This document shows, piece after piece, positions 52,876 to 63,903 of a stretch of DNA of 64,000 nt. Below the pieces are notes generated by a model. That model was given only the letters and a program-made list of their open reading frames with translations, was not told the origin of the DNA and ran no database searches. The first letter of the stretch is position 1. Every line of letters begins with the position of its first letter. The DNA is from Bremia lactucae (Eukaryota; Oomycota; Peronosporomycetes; Peronosporales; Peronosporaceae). The stretch covers positions 6,962,519-7,026,518 of the forward strand of contig NC_090619.1 in NCBI RefSeq assembly GCF_004359215.1. Reading direction: 5' to 3'. The position numbers were made by a program, and so were the translations under genes.

Positions 52876-54703
52876 CGTAAGATACTAAATAGCGACTGTC
52901 TTGCCACAACAACCTACCGTGATAAGGTGTGGCCACGCCTTGTGGCTAGCATGAGGAAAAATGAAAAAACTTCTGGACTTGCGATTACGGGGAAGGCTTG
53001 TCGTGATCCTTCTTAAGAGCTGCAACTTGAGATTGAGGGTTCAGCTGGGAACTGTGCGGTGATGTGCAGCAATCTCATCTTTCGTAAGAAACTGAATATC
53101 TTAGCAGTAATCAAATGAGCTTTTGAATCAACGAACACTTGCATGCAGTTGTGAAAAGGCACATTTGTCAGAAGTAGCGCTCATTTATCTCCAACAGTGT
53201 ACTGCAAAATTTTGCTAGCTTTAGGAGACCATTATTAATTATAGATTCACAAAGAGAAGACCCCTTGATCCTTATTTTCGTCACGGAGAGCATTGATGCT
53301 ACTCTGTAAAGAGAGTTGACTTTTCAAAAAGCATTATCCTATCAATTTTGCTTGCATTTTCATGGGAACGTGTTTCACCACATGGAAGGTTTACTTCAAT
53401 CACAGCATTAGTGTTTAATAGTGAATTTTATTTCGCCGAAACCATGAAGTTTAAACTTTGCAAATATCGTTCCCTTGCAAAATAGGGTGCAATTTGCGTC
53501 CGCTTACGTATCAGAGTCACAATACAACCTATATAATTCAATGCATTGAATAAAGAAATACTTGCTGACATCATAAACTCTTTTCATCCTGATGAATTGC
53601 CAAGCCGGTCCGTGATTGTGTTCCGCGTTTGTGGTTTACGAGAGCCCTGCCACTAATCTCTAGCACCTGTGACAAAGGCTGTAAGCAAGCGTCAACCTAG
53701 AGATTAACGAGATAGCGGCAGCGTCTGCAATGTGCACAGTCAAATTTGAAAGAACTAACCATGTCCAACACCGTACACTTCAAGTGTAGTGGGATGGATT
53801 AGTAATCTCTCCATGATTATAAAGTGTATTTGTAAGGACTTGAGTGCATCACGCTGGGCGATTCTCTGCTAGGTATTCATTTTAAGCCACATTCAACTTT
53901 AATGCTACGCGCAGCGCGACCTATCGTGCTCCAGCAGCTGTTGCTTAGATCTGCCCACGGGCGGTTTTACGTCTTGTAGGGAGAATTATCCCAGCAATGT
54001 TGTTCTAGCCTTTAAAATGTGAGAATACTTAATGGCGCAAAAGCACTTTGCCGCGTGCGGCCATTTAATCCCACAAAATTATCTAAATGCTAGCTTCAAA
54101 AAGTTTCACTGCGCCACTTTTCATGATAGTAGCGATGTCAGGATGTGCATGCATCAGTCGAACTTCGTCAAAATATTTAAACGCTTTGGTGGCTGATGCG
54201 CTGGCAGCTTTGTTTGGTATTGTCGTGAAGCCAGCGTCACACTTGCCAGTATCATACGGCACCATGACGTGCACTACTTTTTCTTAAACTCATATTACTC
54301 GCCAACAGTCGCCAAACTTCATGCGCGTTTACAACAATTCCGGTTGGTCCGTCATCAGTAACATACAAATCGCTCCGCCGCGTTTACGTCAATTCCGGTC
54401 GGTCGGCTCTTCAGCGACATCAAATCTCTCCGCCGCGTCCCCGGCGCCGCGAAACTGGATGTCTATCGTACCCTGCACAAAGAATGCTCGACGTGAAAGG
54501 CGACAAATTCTTTCAAGAAGTCGACAAAATTGCAACGTTGCAGCATTGCGGCATTGCACACAGTAAACGAGCCACTACAATCGCGCGCAATGTTCGACAC
54601 TCTTTGATCGGTGGGTCTAAACAGGGGCATCCACACTGCAATAGAAGGTTTTACTACTAAATTGTTTCGTTTAAGTGACACGTCTTCGTGTTACTCCTCG
54701 TTG
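52876..54703. other. intergenic region between divergent FYVE genes
   Basis: About 1.8 kb with no LTR or confident gene. A minus-strand frame at 54274-54083 (VPYDTGKCDAGFTTIPNK, then KAFKYFDEVRLMHAHPDIAT) looks protein-like over 63 codons but has no family or start context. It must hold both promoters; a clear core promoter was not found. Confidence 0.5.
54323..54437. repeat. 56-bp imperfect tandem repeat
   Basis: GCGTTTACAACAATTCCGGT at 54325 recurs as GCGTTTACGTCAATTCCGGT at 54380, and both are followed by CTCCGCCGCGT-type ends. It lies 270-380 bp before the downstream FYVE gene. Confidence 0.7.
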
Positions 54704-56557
54704 ATGGCCGGCGCTTCACCACTCATGATCAGCAGCAATGTCAAGCTTCCGCTACCGGATGGATATTTCCCGCCAGTTCGTCTCACTTCCGCTGAGATTG
54801 AGGTTTACGAGCAGCGCGTCGAAATCATCATGAAGAATGCGTTGGCCGAGTACAATCTCCATGAGGCCATGGGCGCACGACCTGACTACGGTGCCCGATG
54901 GAGTATCGTAGGTAACGTCGAGCATCTCACTGCCATTCGTGAAAGCGATCCATCACGAGCAGTAGAGACCTCGCGCATTTTCGGACGCGTTGACGGCGAC
55001 TACCGCAACTTTATCGACTTCTTTTACTCTGACACGGCACAACAGGTGTTTGCTGTGAACCAATTTATGTTAGGATGCGCTGTGGATGCCGCGGTGCTGT
55101 GCAATATTCATACGAAGGAATCGAACAAGCCGCATCAATACCTGGGCATGAAGTGGGTCTGCCTTCAATCGTCGACCCTTTCTCGCAAGCGCGATATGTG
55201 CTTCCTCGAGTACCTGGTCTACACAAAGGATCTTCAAGGTCGAAATGTCGGCGTTCGTATCACGCTGCCCCTGGATCTAAAAGAGTGTCCGCCTCTACCG
55301 GATAAGTTGAAAACTCGGCGGACTCACTCGCATACGGTGACAATTGTTCGCCCAATGAGAGAAATTTCTGATGCCTCGCACATCTTTATGACCAGTGAGG
55401 CCGAAATGTACAAGGGGTCAGGCTCTTCATCAATTGCAAGTTTCAAGAAGGTTATGATCACACTAAGCTCGATGGCATTGTTCGCGGATTCAAAGCGCAT
55501 TTCCATGCACGGTATGCTGGATCGCAAAAGCTGGGTACCGAAAAAAGCGCGTTCCAATTGCCACGTATGCACTCGTAAATTTTCAACCACGCGACGTAAG
55601 CAGCATTGCCGTCTTTGTGGTGAGGTGGCCTGCCGTCGCTGTATGACGATTCGAGCTGCACCAATGGTTGATGACAGCACGTCTTTATACTCTCGCACAT
55701 TTCAAGTTGCGAAGACGGTATTTTGCAAAGTCTGCATGGGTAAGGTGCGTGACTTGGACGTCAAAAGTATTAATAGTCAATATTTCGACGACAAGTCTTC
55801 CGCTTGGTTTGCAGACAAGACATACAATCGGAGTATTATAATGGCATGCTGCTCAACGCAGAACGAAGAATCATCCCTTTCTTCGCTTTCGCCGTCAAAT
55901 ACGAGTTCAGCTCGTTCAAATTCCCCTCTACAAGAGACGAAAGGTGGCGAAGAGCGCGAAAGTTTGAATCTTATAGGTGTAGACGTTACCAGCAGCATTG
56001 ACTCAGAGGTTCAATCAGAAACAAAAACCAGTATGTCATCTTCGTTGGACGATGAAATGGAGGTCGAGGTGGTGGAACGTGTTGATCGAGCATTGATAGA
56101 TTTGCGCCACCTCCGTACGATGGCTGGGGCTGAGCGCGTGGTGCAGGCGGTTGAGGAAGAAGAAGTTAGGATGATGCGAGAATCGCTGGCAGCGCTAGAC
56201 TATAAGGATGTTCGTCTTGTGGAATTGTCACCAAACGAAGACAGCGATTCTGACTACGATTTCTTAAGCGACAGAAGCGCTAGTTTTCCGTTGATGGAAG
56301 AGGACGAAGACGACGTAATCGAAATTCTTGGAGATTCAAGCATGACTGTTTCGACTGCACGGCAGGTTGTGTCGTCTCCACGAAAAGAAATACCTATAAA
56401 CGATGGCACGCTAGAGCACATTTTGTTCCGCTCTCCGCGGGAAAATATAACGATCGATCAGCGCCTTCAGGAGCAGGAAGTATTACTCAAGCGTTTAGTA
56501 ATGGCGGCAAATTCATCCGCTGGATACAAGCCTCCAAGCATTCGTTCACAGCAGTAA
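54704..56557 (+). CDS. FYVE-type zinc finger protein, paralogue of 51022-52875
   Basis: From the ATG at 54704 the product is 617 residues, exactly the length of the divergent paralogue. An upstream in-frame ATG at 54611 would add 31 residues not seen there, so 54704 is preferred; 54725 is also possible. It has LPLPDGYFPPVRLTSAEIEV, HQYLGMKWVCLQSSTLSRKR, then the finger NCHVCTRKFSTTRRKQHCRL, CGEVACRRC and FCKVCMGK. RRKQHCR is closer to the classic R(R/K)HHCR than in the paralogue. The tail is acidic and Ser-rich and ends in a short helix (RLQEQEVLLKRLVMAAN). START-like and FYVE assignments are by motif. It probably acts at phosphoinositide-containing membranes. Confidence 0.9.
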   Translation: MAGASPLMISSNVKLPLPDGYFPPVRLTSAEIEVYEQRVEIIMKNALAEYNLHEAMGARPDYGARWSIVGNVEHLTAIRESDPSRAVETSRIFGRVDGDYRNFIDFFYSDTAQQVFAVNQFMLGCAVDAAVLCNIHTKESNKPHQYLGMKWVCLQSSTLSRKRDMCFLEYLVYTKDLQGRNVGVRITLPLDLKECPPLPDKLKTRRTHSHTVTIVRPMREISDASHIFMTSEAEMYKGSGSSSIASFKKVMITLSSMALFADSKRISMHGMLDRKSWVPKKARSNCHVCTRKFSTTRRKQHCRLCGEVACRRCMTIRAAPMVDDSTSLYSRTFQVAKTVFCKVCMGKVRDLDVKSINSQYFDDKSSAWFADKTYNRSIIMACCSTQNEESSLSSLSPSNTSSARSNSPLQETKGGEERESLNLIGVDVTSSIDSEVQSETKTSMSSSLDDEMEVEVVERVDRALIDLRHLRTMAGAERVVQAVEEEEVRMMRESLAALDYKDVRLVELSPNEDSDSDYDFLSDRSASFPLMEEDEDDVIEILGDSSMTVSTARQVVSSPRKEIPINDGTLEHILFRSPRENITIDQRLQEQEVLLKRLVMAANSSAGYKPPSIRSQQ

Positions 56558-56643
56558 GCAGTCGCCTTATTACGACCTTTCGCAGGTAATACGTCATACA
56601 AATGTTTTCTATTGCGATTTTTACAAATTGATTGGGCAACAAG

Positions 56644-56812
56644 TGTAACGATATGACGCGTTACATAAATTTTATTTTCTATAAGAGGAATAATTAAATC
56701 ATATCCTATGAGAGAAAATAATAAAGAAGTGCAACATTATTATTTCTATTAATTTTGACTTAATAGCTCCAATATTACCAAATTTGGTAATATTGACGCA
56801 ATAAAACTTGGA
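56644..56812 (+). repeat. family B LTR, 5' part
   Basis: Starts TGTAACGATATGACGCGTTACA and keeps the TATGAGAGAAAATAAT and AATTTGGTAATATTGACGC segments of LTR-B. It ends at about 56812; 56813-57086 is AT-rich and unassigned. Confidence 0.75.
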
Positions 56813-57086
56813 AACCGGTATAGGCACATACCCTTTTTGGTATAGCCACCCCGCCCCGTCTGTTTGTTTTAATTAAAAAGACTGCAGATAAAGAATAAAT
56901 AGTTTCCTTATTCCGCTACATCGCAAAATTGACACTTATTCCTTTTGAGTCGTGTTTAGATCCCTTTTTGGACTTTAGTACCCCCCGCTTGATTACATTT
57001 GAGAACCGATATAGCCATACCCATTAATTATCAGCCTCTGTACTTATGAGAGTAGCGTAATGGTAGCAATTGTTGACAACTAAAAT

Positions 57087-57567
57087 TGTAGCGGAGCTAC
57101 CTCGCAAAAAGTCAGAGGAAGACTTATGTACTCAAAGAGTTTCTTAGTTCTATAGAATAAAATAATTTAGCAACTTAGAGAGTCGTACAAGCTAACAAAG
57201 CTTAATGAATCCTAGCTCAAGGGATACATAGGTTCGTAGAACCAAGTGGCAACTAGTGCTCAAGAGCATATACCTTAGAAAGGCTTCTATCTCTTATAGA
57301 TCAATGCGCAAGCCTTAGGAAGGCACTTAACGCTTTAAGTCTAAAAGGGGAATTGCACTTTAGTCGACTATTTAATCTAAATCCTATCCCTAGCTAAACA
57401 AAATAAATTTCGACCGCCAGATTTATATCTGGCGGCGACCACATTTGTTACCCATACTAAGTGGGATTCAAGTAATTAACTTTTATAGAATAGGATAAAA
57501 AAGTTATTTTACCCATAAAGTAAATGTACCACAACAAGGTTCACCAGTCAATGTGTGCCCCGTCACA
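57087..57567 (-). repeat. family C LTR (3' LTR of C2, minus sense)
   Basis: 481 bp, from TGTAGCGGAGCTACC to GTGCCCCGTCACA, the same length as the 41242-41722 LTR. The following CCCTCCGCCATCAG is the reversed purine tract. Confidence 0.88.
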
Positions 57568-57678
57568 CCCTCCGCCATCAGACTGTGACACCGAGTGACA
57601 ACATTCGCTTCGTTTCCTCTTTGAGGTTTTAACACAAGCAGCTAACCGTTTGGTTGTGTGTTTGCATTCATTTGTCCC

Positions 57679-58485
57679 ATGACAATTAAGCGTGAGTCAC
57701 AGACTCGTAGAACCTTCCTCGACGATAAGGAAATGGTGGACTATGAAAGTCACACTCTATCAGAGGATGAGGAAAAGAGCGTCGCTCTAACACGCTTTCT
57801 CCTCCGGATGAACGTCGGCGGGCCCCGAATTCGTTCCCAGAACGTGGTGTCGCCGATGTCTTAACTGCATTGCGCAGGACACAGGACCCTGAGTCCAACA
57901 TTATCACGAATCCGCTCGATAAAGAGCAAGAACAGGTAATCCTCATAGAGGAACAAGCTCGTCGTCGAGCTGCAGAGATAGCGAAAACTGAAGCTCACAG
58001 TGAATATAGACTCACAGTGAATATAGATTCACTCCACTAAGTGTGGAAGAGCGTCTCAATGAAATCGCGAGTCACAACTTGGCCATCTGGATTTTTTGTG
58101 ACCCGGCGAAGACGCCGGAGGGGATCGCTGCTCGCGACGCTCTTCAAGAGCGATACCTTACACCAAAGGTAATGGCGCGAAGCCAGTATCTGATGCGTTT
58201 GCGTGATCAGTCCTGTGGGGCTTCGGTAAGCTCAATGAGGGAAATTTCGATCGTTTTGTTTCCAAACGAAAAAAGGAGTGAACAAGAAGTCTCACTTGAG
58301 AACTGGGTCCACCGGGCCCGCCGCCTTCGTAATATTTGGAATATCAGAGAGTCTGCGGAAGCGGCTGGTGGTCCTTCGGAACGGAAGCTTCGCTTTGATT
58401 TCACAAAGCATAAGGCCAAAGGCCAGTTACGTTCGGCATTAATGCCACAAAATAAAGAAAGGTCTAGCCGATACTTCAGTGCTTC
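57679..58485 (+). pseudogene. family C asORF, N-terminal and central part (C2)
   Basis: Starts MTIKRESQTRRTFLDDKEM, then VGGPRIRSQNVV, EQARRRAAEIAKTEAHSEYR in another frame, and the open part 58043-58485 with FCDPAKTPEGIAARDALQER, SIVLFPNEKRSEQEVSLENW and RARRLRNIWNIRESAEAAGG. It is nearly identical to the C1 asORF, reads away from the LTR, and breaks at 58485 after SRYFSASV. The rest of the frame (ARATMDRSRAEAIDPPNPTF and the coil) is at 60345-59794 on the minus strand, so an inversion split this gene. Confidence 0.65.
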
Positions 58486-60215
58486 GGTTGACCCCGATTC
58501 TGGCACTGCCAAACCCAAATTGGCCTTTCAGTGTCGTCTGTGACGCATCGACAGTGCGTAGCTCTGCTACGAGCTCTAAAGAGCACTGAATCGTGTTTTA
58601 AATTGTTGGCACGTTTGCGCGCAAGATACATCAATTTTCTATCGATAACGACCTGTTGCTTTATTGCACGGACGCTGCGGATCCTCCGCACGTCGTTGTT
58701 CCTCATGATGAGGATTTGAAGTACCGAATCGTCTATGAGCGCCCCATACTGTCCTTGGTGGTCATCTTAGTAGAGAAAAGACCTGCGGCTCTGTAAGCCA
58801 GAATTCTTTTTGGTGGCCCAAACTTTATAAATGGGTCAGCACATGCGTTCGCACACGCGAAACTTGCCAACGGGTTAAACCCTCGGCGCATCTTGCTGCG
58901 CCACTAGCAAGTCTGCCCGTACCCATAGGGTGTTGGGAATCCATTAGTATAGATTTATTTTTGGTCTACCAAAAGATTCGGCCGGTAACTCTGGCGTAGT
59001 GGTCTTTGTTGACCGATTGAGCAAAATTTCTCACTTATTGGCTGTGCCGGATACCATTGATGGTGAAGGTACAGAAAAGCTGTAATCGATAGCGTGTTTC
59101 GACAACACGGTTTGCCAGTGGCAATTGTCTCTGATCGGGACCCCCGTTTCACGGTTAAATTCTAAAAATCAGTTTTCCAAGTGCTTGGCACCATATTAAA
59201 CATGTCCACGGCGGACGATCCGCAGACCGATGGTCAACTCTACGTGTCAATCGCGTCATTCAAAACGTTTTACGCAGTGCGTGTGCTCAGACACCAAAGC
59301 GCTGGATATCAATGCTCCCAGTGGTGGAATTTGCGTTAAATACTGCTGTCCATGCCACTATAGGCTAAACTCCGTTCTATGTCAACGGTCTTACCCACCC
59401 ACGCGTTCCTTTAACGATGCCACTACGTAGCTCAGGGCTTGGTGGGGGGGGAATTAGCCGAAAGGCTTGCTGATATCAGCCCTGTTACCGTCCGGAAACA
59501 AGGAAGCGAGTTCCTTGCGACGCGATCTAGTGTCTAAAGACACGTAAGGGACACAATGGCTGATAGCCAAGACAAACAAATGAACAAGCAGATGCCAAAG
59601 GCAGGAGCTGTATTAGTTCCTATGTGGTCGGAGACCGAGTTTTATTAAACGCTAAGAATCTAGCTACTAGCTTTGTTTCCGTGGTCTTCAAGATCAAATT
59701 GCGCCCGCACTTTATTGAATCGTTTACGGTGTTTAAGAAGGACCTAGCTTACACGCTAAGCCTTCCTAGCAAGCTGCGTACACACCCAGTTGTTTACCGT
59801 CGCTTCCTTGAGCCATATCGAAACTTTTCCCACGTGGACTTAATGGCGCTTTCGCCGAGACAAGTAGTCGTCGCAGAATGCTGCATTTTAACCAGGATGT
59901 CTAGCTGGCCCTCTAAACGAGGTTGCTGACGCTTCAGCATCGAAAGAATGTTTTGAACCGTCTCAAAAGAGCCCTCAACCAGAGCAAGGCTATAACGAAG
60001 AAGTTGCACCTCCTGCTTTAGAGCATCAAATGCTTCCGTCGAGATTTCGGCCCCCTCCTGCGCTGCTTGATGCGCAAGGGAACCTTCGATCTCACGTAAA
60101 GAAGCTTTCAAAGCGACGTCGGTGAAAGGGTCAATACCAGTATCTGGTAAAGTGGCTGGGGTACGCCTCTTCTATAAACTCTTGGGAGTTTGAGGTACCC
60201 CTTCGGCAAGATTGC
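58486..60215 (+). pseudogene. RNase H, integrase, chromodomain (C2, inverted block)
   Basis: Nearly identical to C1 38048-40215: RNase H start FSVVCDAS is cut short, then integrase zinc, FVDRLSKISHLLAVPDTI, VSDRDPRFTVKF, DDPQTDGQ, the C-terminus MVGDRVLLNAKNLATSFVSV and the chromodomain (YLVKWLG). Here it is on the plus strand while the RT, protease and 3' LTR of C2 are minus-sense. It is one copy of an element with an internal segment flipped. Confidence 0.85.
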
Positions 60216-60345
60216 CAGCACGCCGTTAACGTTTTTGAGCGCCAAGCTCAGGGTCAATCCGCGCCAAAGGACGCTTCCCACCGCTAAAAGTGGGATTAGG
60301 TGGATCTATAGCCTCAGCGCGGCTTCGGTCCATAGTTGCGCGGGC
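59794..60345 (-). pseudogene. family C asORF coil and central end (C2, inverted)
   Basis: From 60345 down: RATMDRSRAEAIDPPNPTFS, GGKRPLARIDPELGAQKR, then the coil STEAFDALKQEVQLLRYSLA and LSMLKRQQPRLEGQLDILV. Same as C1 40320-39767. It lies opposite the linker and chromodomain, as in C1. Separated from its N-terminal half at 57679-58485 by the inversion. Confidence 0.6.
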
Positions 60346-62055
60346 ATGGAGGAATGGGGGTTTGTGCTGGTATAGTGGCAGCAATAAGCTTATTATAAGC
60401 ATGTATAAGGTGCAATTTACCATTTGGCTTTTTGACACAAAATGTTGGTGTCGAATGAGGAGATTTGCTCTCTCGTACCATTCCAGCCTTGTGCTTAGCA
60501 CGGAAGAAATCGTCAATGACGTCACACTGTTCCTTTGGTAAAGGTTACTGTCGGGTGACACAGTATCTGGTTCCAAAAACCAAGACAATTTCGTGACGGA
60601 CACCTCTATCCGGAGGTAAAACAGATGGTGGATTGGTACATACCACATCGTGGAATTCCTTAACTAAGAAATTAAATGAATTTGAAGGATCTTTAGGGAT
60701 CGATGACCCACTCCGCGCACTAAGTGCAGCTTTTGAGTCATCTGGGACAGCTTCGTCCAGAAGTGACGATGAGTTTAATTCAACCGTCGGTCGAATGACC
60801 ACCATCTCAGATAAGTCGCCAGCCTTTAAGACTCGGCCGCACTCATCAATAGACACTTCGTCTAGCTCTAGAAGAGCATGTAACGAAGAGATTGCCGCAA
60901 GGCTAACTTCTCCCTCAATGCTACCGGTTACACCATTTACAAGCGTGTGTGATTGCTCACTTGTATCACTTAGTGAGGGTATACACGCTTCGCATTTCCC
61001 CTGTCTTGGAGTAAAGACTCTAAGCCTCTTAGAGGCCGGGACATTTACGTCCCCGAAGTTTCCAGCCTGTATTAGTTCTATACCAGACATGTTTTCTATT
61101 TCCACATCTGGCAAGGAGTTATGTAACTCAACTTCCTTATTCTACGAGCGTTTACGTGTCGCTTCACGTGCATTAGAAGGGTCTGACTCAAAATGCCCTG
61201 GCGCACCGCCAATAATGTCACTATTGACACTCAGTACGGTCCCACCTCAGCCGACCACACTCGGTGGACTTAGACATGGCACTCCATTTTTTTTATCTTA
61301 TTGCACCCTTGAGGTCCTGGCGAACCGCCAACAGTGTCACTACTGAGAATCAGTATGGTGCGACCTCGGCCGACCACACTCGGTGGACTTAGACGTGCCA
61401 GTCCACGCATCTGAGGGAAATTTCACCCTTGATGTTTCGGCCTTAGGCCAACAATGCTTTGAGTATTCAGTGAATCGCTTTTACAACGAGTGTCACTCGA
61501 CGGAGTACGTGCCGTTCCACCTCCTTCTTCTGAGTTGGGCTTAGAATTAATGTTTTCAACACGGAAGTTCATTAACTCAGACATTTCAATGTCGTAAGCA
61601 CTGACAGGCTCAGTCAATGATTCGCCAATAGCGCTTTTGTTGCCTTGCAAAGGTAGGTTCATGACTCTTAAAAAAATTACTAGGAACATTGCGCGTGGCC
61701 TAAGGTCTTTTACCTCCAATGATCCATGGCTCATGGCCTTCGAGCCAGGCCATACCAAGGATGAGATCATATCTCGAACCCAAATCAAGGACGAGACAGC
61801 ATTTTATGCTAAAGTTCAATGGAACTTTAGTAACAGTGACTGTATCACTTTCATGCGTTTAAGCGCCTCAACGTTAGTTGATTTACTTCAAGGCAAGACA
61901 CTCCTGAGTCAATTAAAATTGATTATGGCTTACCAAAGCCCTTTGCAGTCGCTTTAGCAACTAATAAGCCAGGCTTGTACTTACGCCCCGTACCATTACG
62001 CCCCGAGCTAATTGGGGCTAGGTCCTGTTTACTCTCACCTCCTAGAGATTCAACA
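60346..62055 (-). pseudogene. gag end, protease, spacer and RT fingers (C2)
   Basis: From 62055 down: the end of the Gag region (GPT-rich, matching C1 36230-36360), a protease remnant (about 61900-61700), then the spacer with ENINSKPNSEEGGGTARTPS and the 120-bp repeats. A long open frame at 61114-60545 has [40 protein letters not shown] and LPPDRGVRHEIVLVFGTRYC (RT start). It ends at HNLLIAATIPAQTPIPPC-type sequence by 60346. Collinear with C1 except a small flip at 61066-61242. The RT palm is missing as in C1. Confidence 0.8.
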
Positions 62056-62077
62056 TAGCCTAGGTCTTCCCCACTAG

Positions 62078-62318
62078 ACGCTTAAATATCAAAAGGGGAA
62101 CTAAACTTTATTTAATTATTTAAATCCAAAAACCTTACCGTAGCTGATTTAAAAATAGATTTTGGCCGCCAGATTTTTATCTGGCGGCGACCACATTTGT
62201 TACCCATAATAAATGGGATTTGTGTAATTAACTATTTTAGAATAGGATTAATGGGTATATTACCATAAGGTAAATGTACCACAACAACGATTCTTCACCC
62301 GGTCTGTGCCCCATTACA
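62078..62318 (-). repeat. family C LTR, truncated (upstream end of C2)
   Basis: Matches the first about 240 bp of the C sense LTR in reverse, ending GTGCCCCATTACA. It joins the end of gag directly; the LTR 3' half, primer site and gag start are gone. Confidence 0.75.
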
Positions 62319-63189
62319 GAAAGTGCTGCTGCTTGTTAAGCAGCATCAAATATGCAGCCTCCTCAAAAGTGGTGGGCTGGACTCGAAATAAGTGAAACCG
62401 AGATGTACCAGAGGCTTTAAGTCAAGACTGTCATCTTGATGTCTTACGTGATTCTGCTATGCCCACTATTGGCGTTAATTTGTTTAGCACGTTAATTGTA
62501 TCGGGCAATCTCACTCCTTTTGTCGTTCATCAGGCCGTCACCTTTAAAGTATTTGGTGTCACAGAGACTCGGCCAATGCAGCCAACATTCGTCTCTTTGC
62601 TTTGATTCTGCGAAGCTAGAAGTCAAATCCAATTAAGTGCGGCGTATTAGGTCTTAGCCTGCCCAACACTCTAGTGCTCTAATTGCACATGTAACCATGA
62701 GTCTATGCCACACTATGGTCGAGGATTCGTTCATTCCCATCTCTATTGGTGGGAAACGTTAATGCTAGCTAATCTCGAGCATGTCGATCAAAAACCTCAA
62801 CGGCGTAAGGACAATCTTGCCGAAGAGGCACCTCCAGCTTCCAAGAATCTTCCGACAAGGATATTAAATTTACTTCACCCAGATTCTGCTATTGATTCTT
62901 GCGACGACGTCGATGTAATAGTCTCTCCACGTGTAATTGAAGGTTCCCTTTCTCGTTGAGAAAGACGGGTGAGGGGCGACATATCAGTAAAAGCTTTTGC
63001 TTTTCGAGGTGGAACTTCTTCGTTTAAAATCTTGCTGAGAGACGCGATCCAAAAAAACACTTGACGTTGGAGCGTCAACAACGTCGTTGATATAGTCAGC
63101 TGTAGACTTGATGAGGATAAAGCAATCTGTATCACAGCCGTTGGTCTCGGCGCAAGCGCCTATCAATCCACCCGACCCGTACAGATTAA
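62319..63189. other. unassigned DNA
   Basis: A plus-strand stretch reads HLDVLRDSAMPTIGVNLFST then NLTPFVVHQAVTFKVFGVTE in one frame (62440-62570), looking protein-like without a family. A plus frame at 62705-62959 and minus frames at 63193-62984 are hypothetical. Possibly parts of another element. Confidence 0.3.
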
Positions 63190-63890
63190 GCAAGCAGACG
63201 AAACCAAAATTTATGCGCAGCTTGCGCGAAAGTCTGGCTTAAAAGCTAGGCCCATCTCGGCCACGACCGTAATGGGCCATTAAAAAGTCGACGTAGTTTC
63301 ATTTAAAAGGCCGAAAAAACTACATAGGAAGTGGCAATTTATAGCGTTAAGCAAGCCACGGTCACAGACCATGTAAGACTTAATACAGCTTCTGCTTTAG
63401 CATCCACTTGTTTGATTTTTGTCTTGGTATCTGCCTTTGTGTCGCGTATATGTGGCAAGACACTATATAGCGTCCTAAGAAAGCGCTTACCTGTTTCTAA
63501 ACAGTGATAGGTCGGATATCAGCAAGCCAATCGACTATTTCTCCCGCAACAAGCTCTAAACTACGTAATGGTAACGTCAACGGAACGCGTGGGAGTGTGA
63601 GTTCGTTCACATAGAACGGAGAATAGCCTAAAGAATAAATAGCTTTTACGACGCAAACTCAAACACAGAAAGCAGTTAAGTACACACTGTGCAAAATAAC
63701 TCCAATAACGCGATTGATACGCTTGGTCTGGCTATCGATTCACAGATGATCCGCTGTCGACATGTTAAATCAAATTTTCAGCACTCGGAAGATCGATTTC
63801 CAAATTTAGCCGTGACATAGGATTCTTTTATGGAGAAAATTCCCCTGACAATCGTGTTGTCTAAATTCGTGATCTAAAAAGCTTAGGTAT
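63190..63890 (-). pseudogene. gypsy integrase remnant (element D1)
   Basis: Minus-strand decayed integrase: C-terminus with PITVVAEMGLAFKPDF (about 63300-63230), then upstream the segment matching family C integrase RLADISPVTVRKQ (63540-63480), the THPRVPLT-like LTLPRVPLTLPL (about 63590) and the core end near 63720. Frameshifts are abundant. Related to family C but clearly more diverged. Confidence 0.6.
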
Positions 63891-63903
63891 GAGCATCGTG
63901 GTC

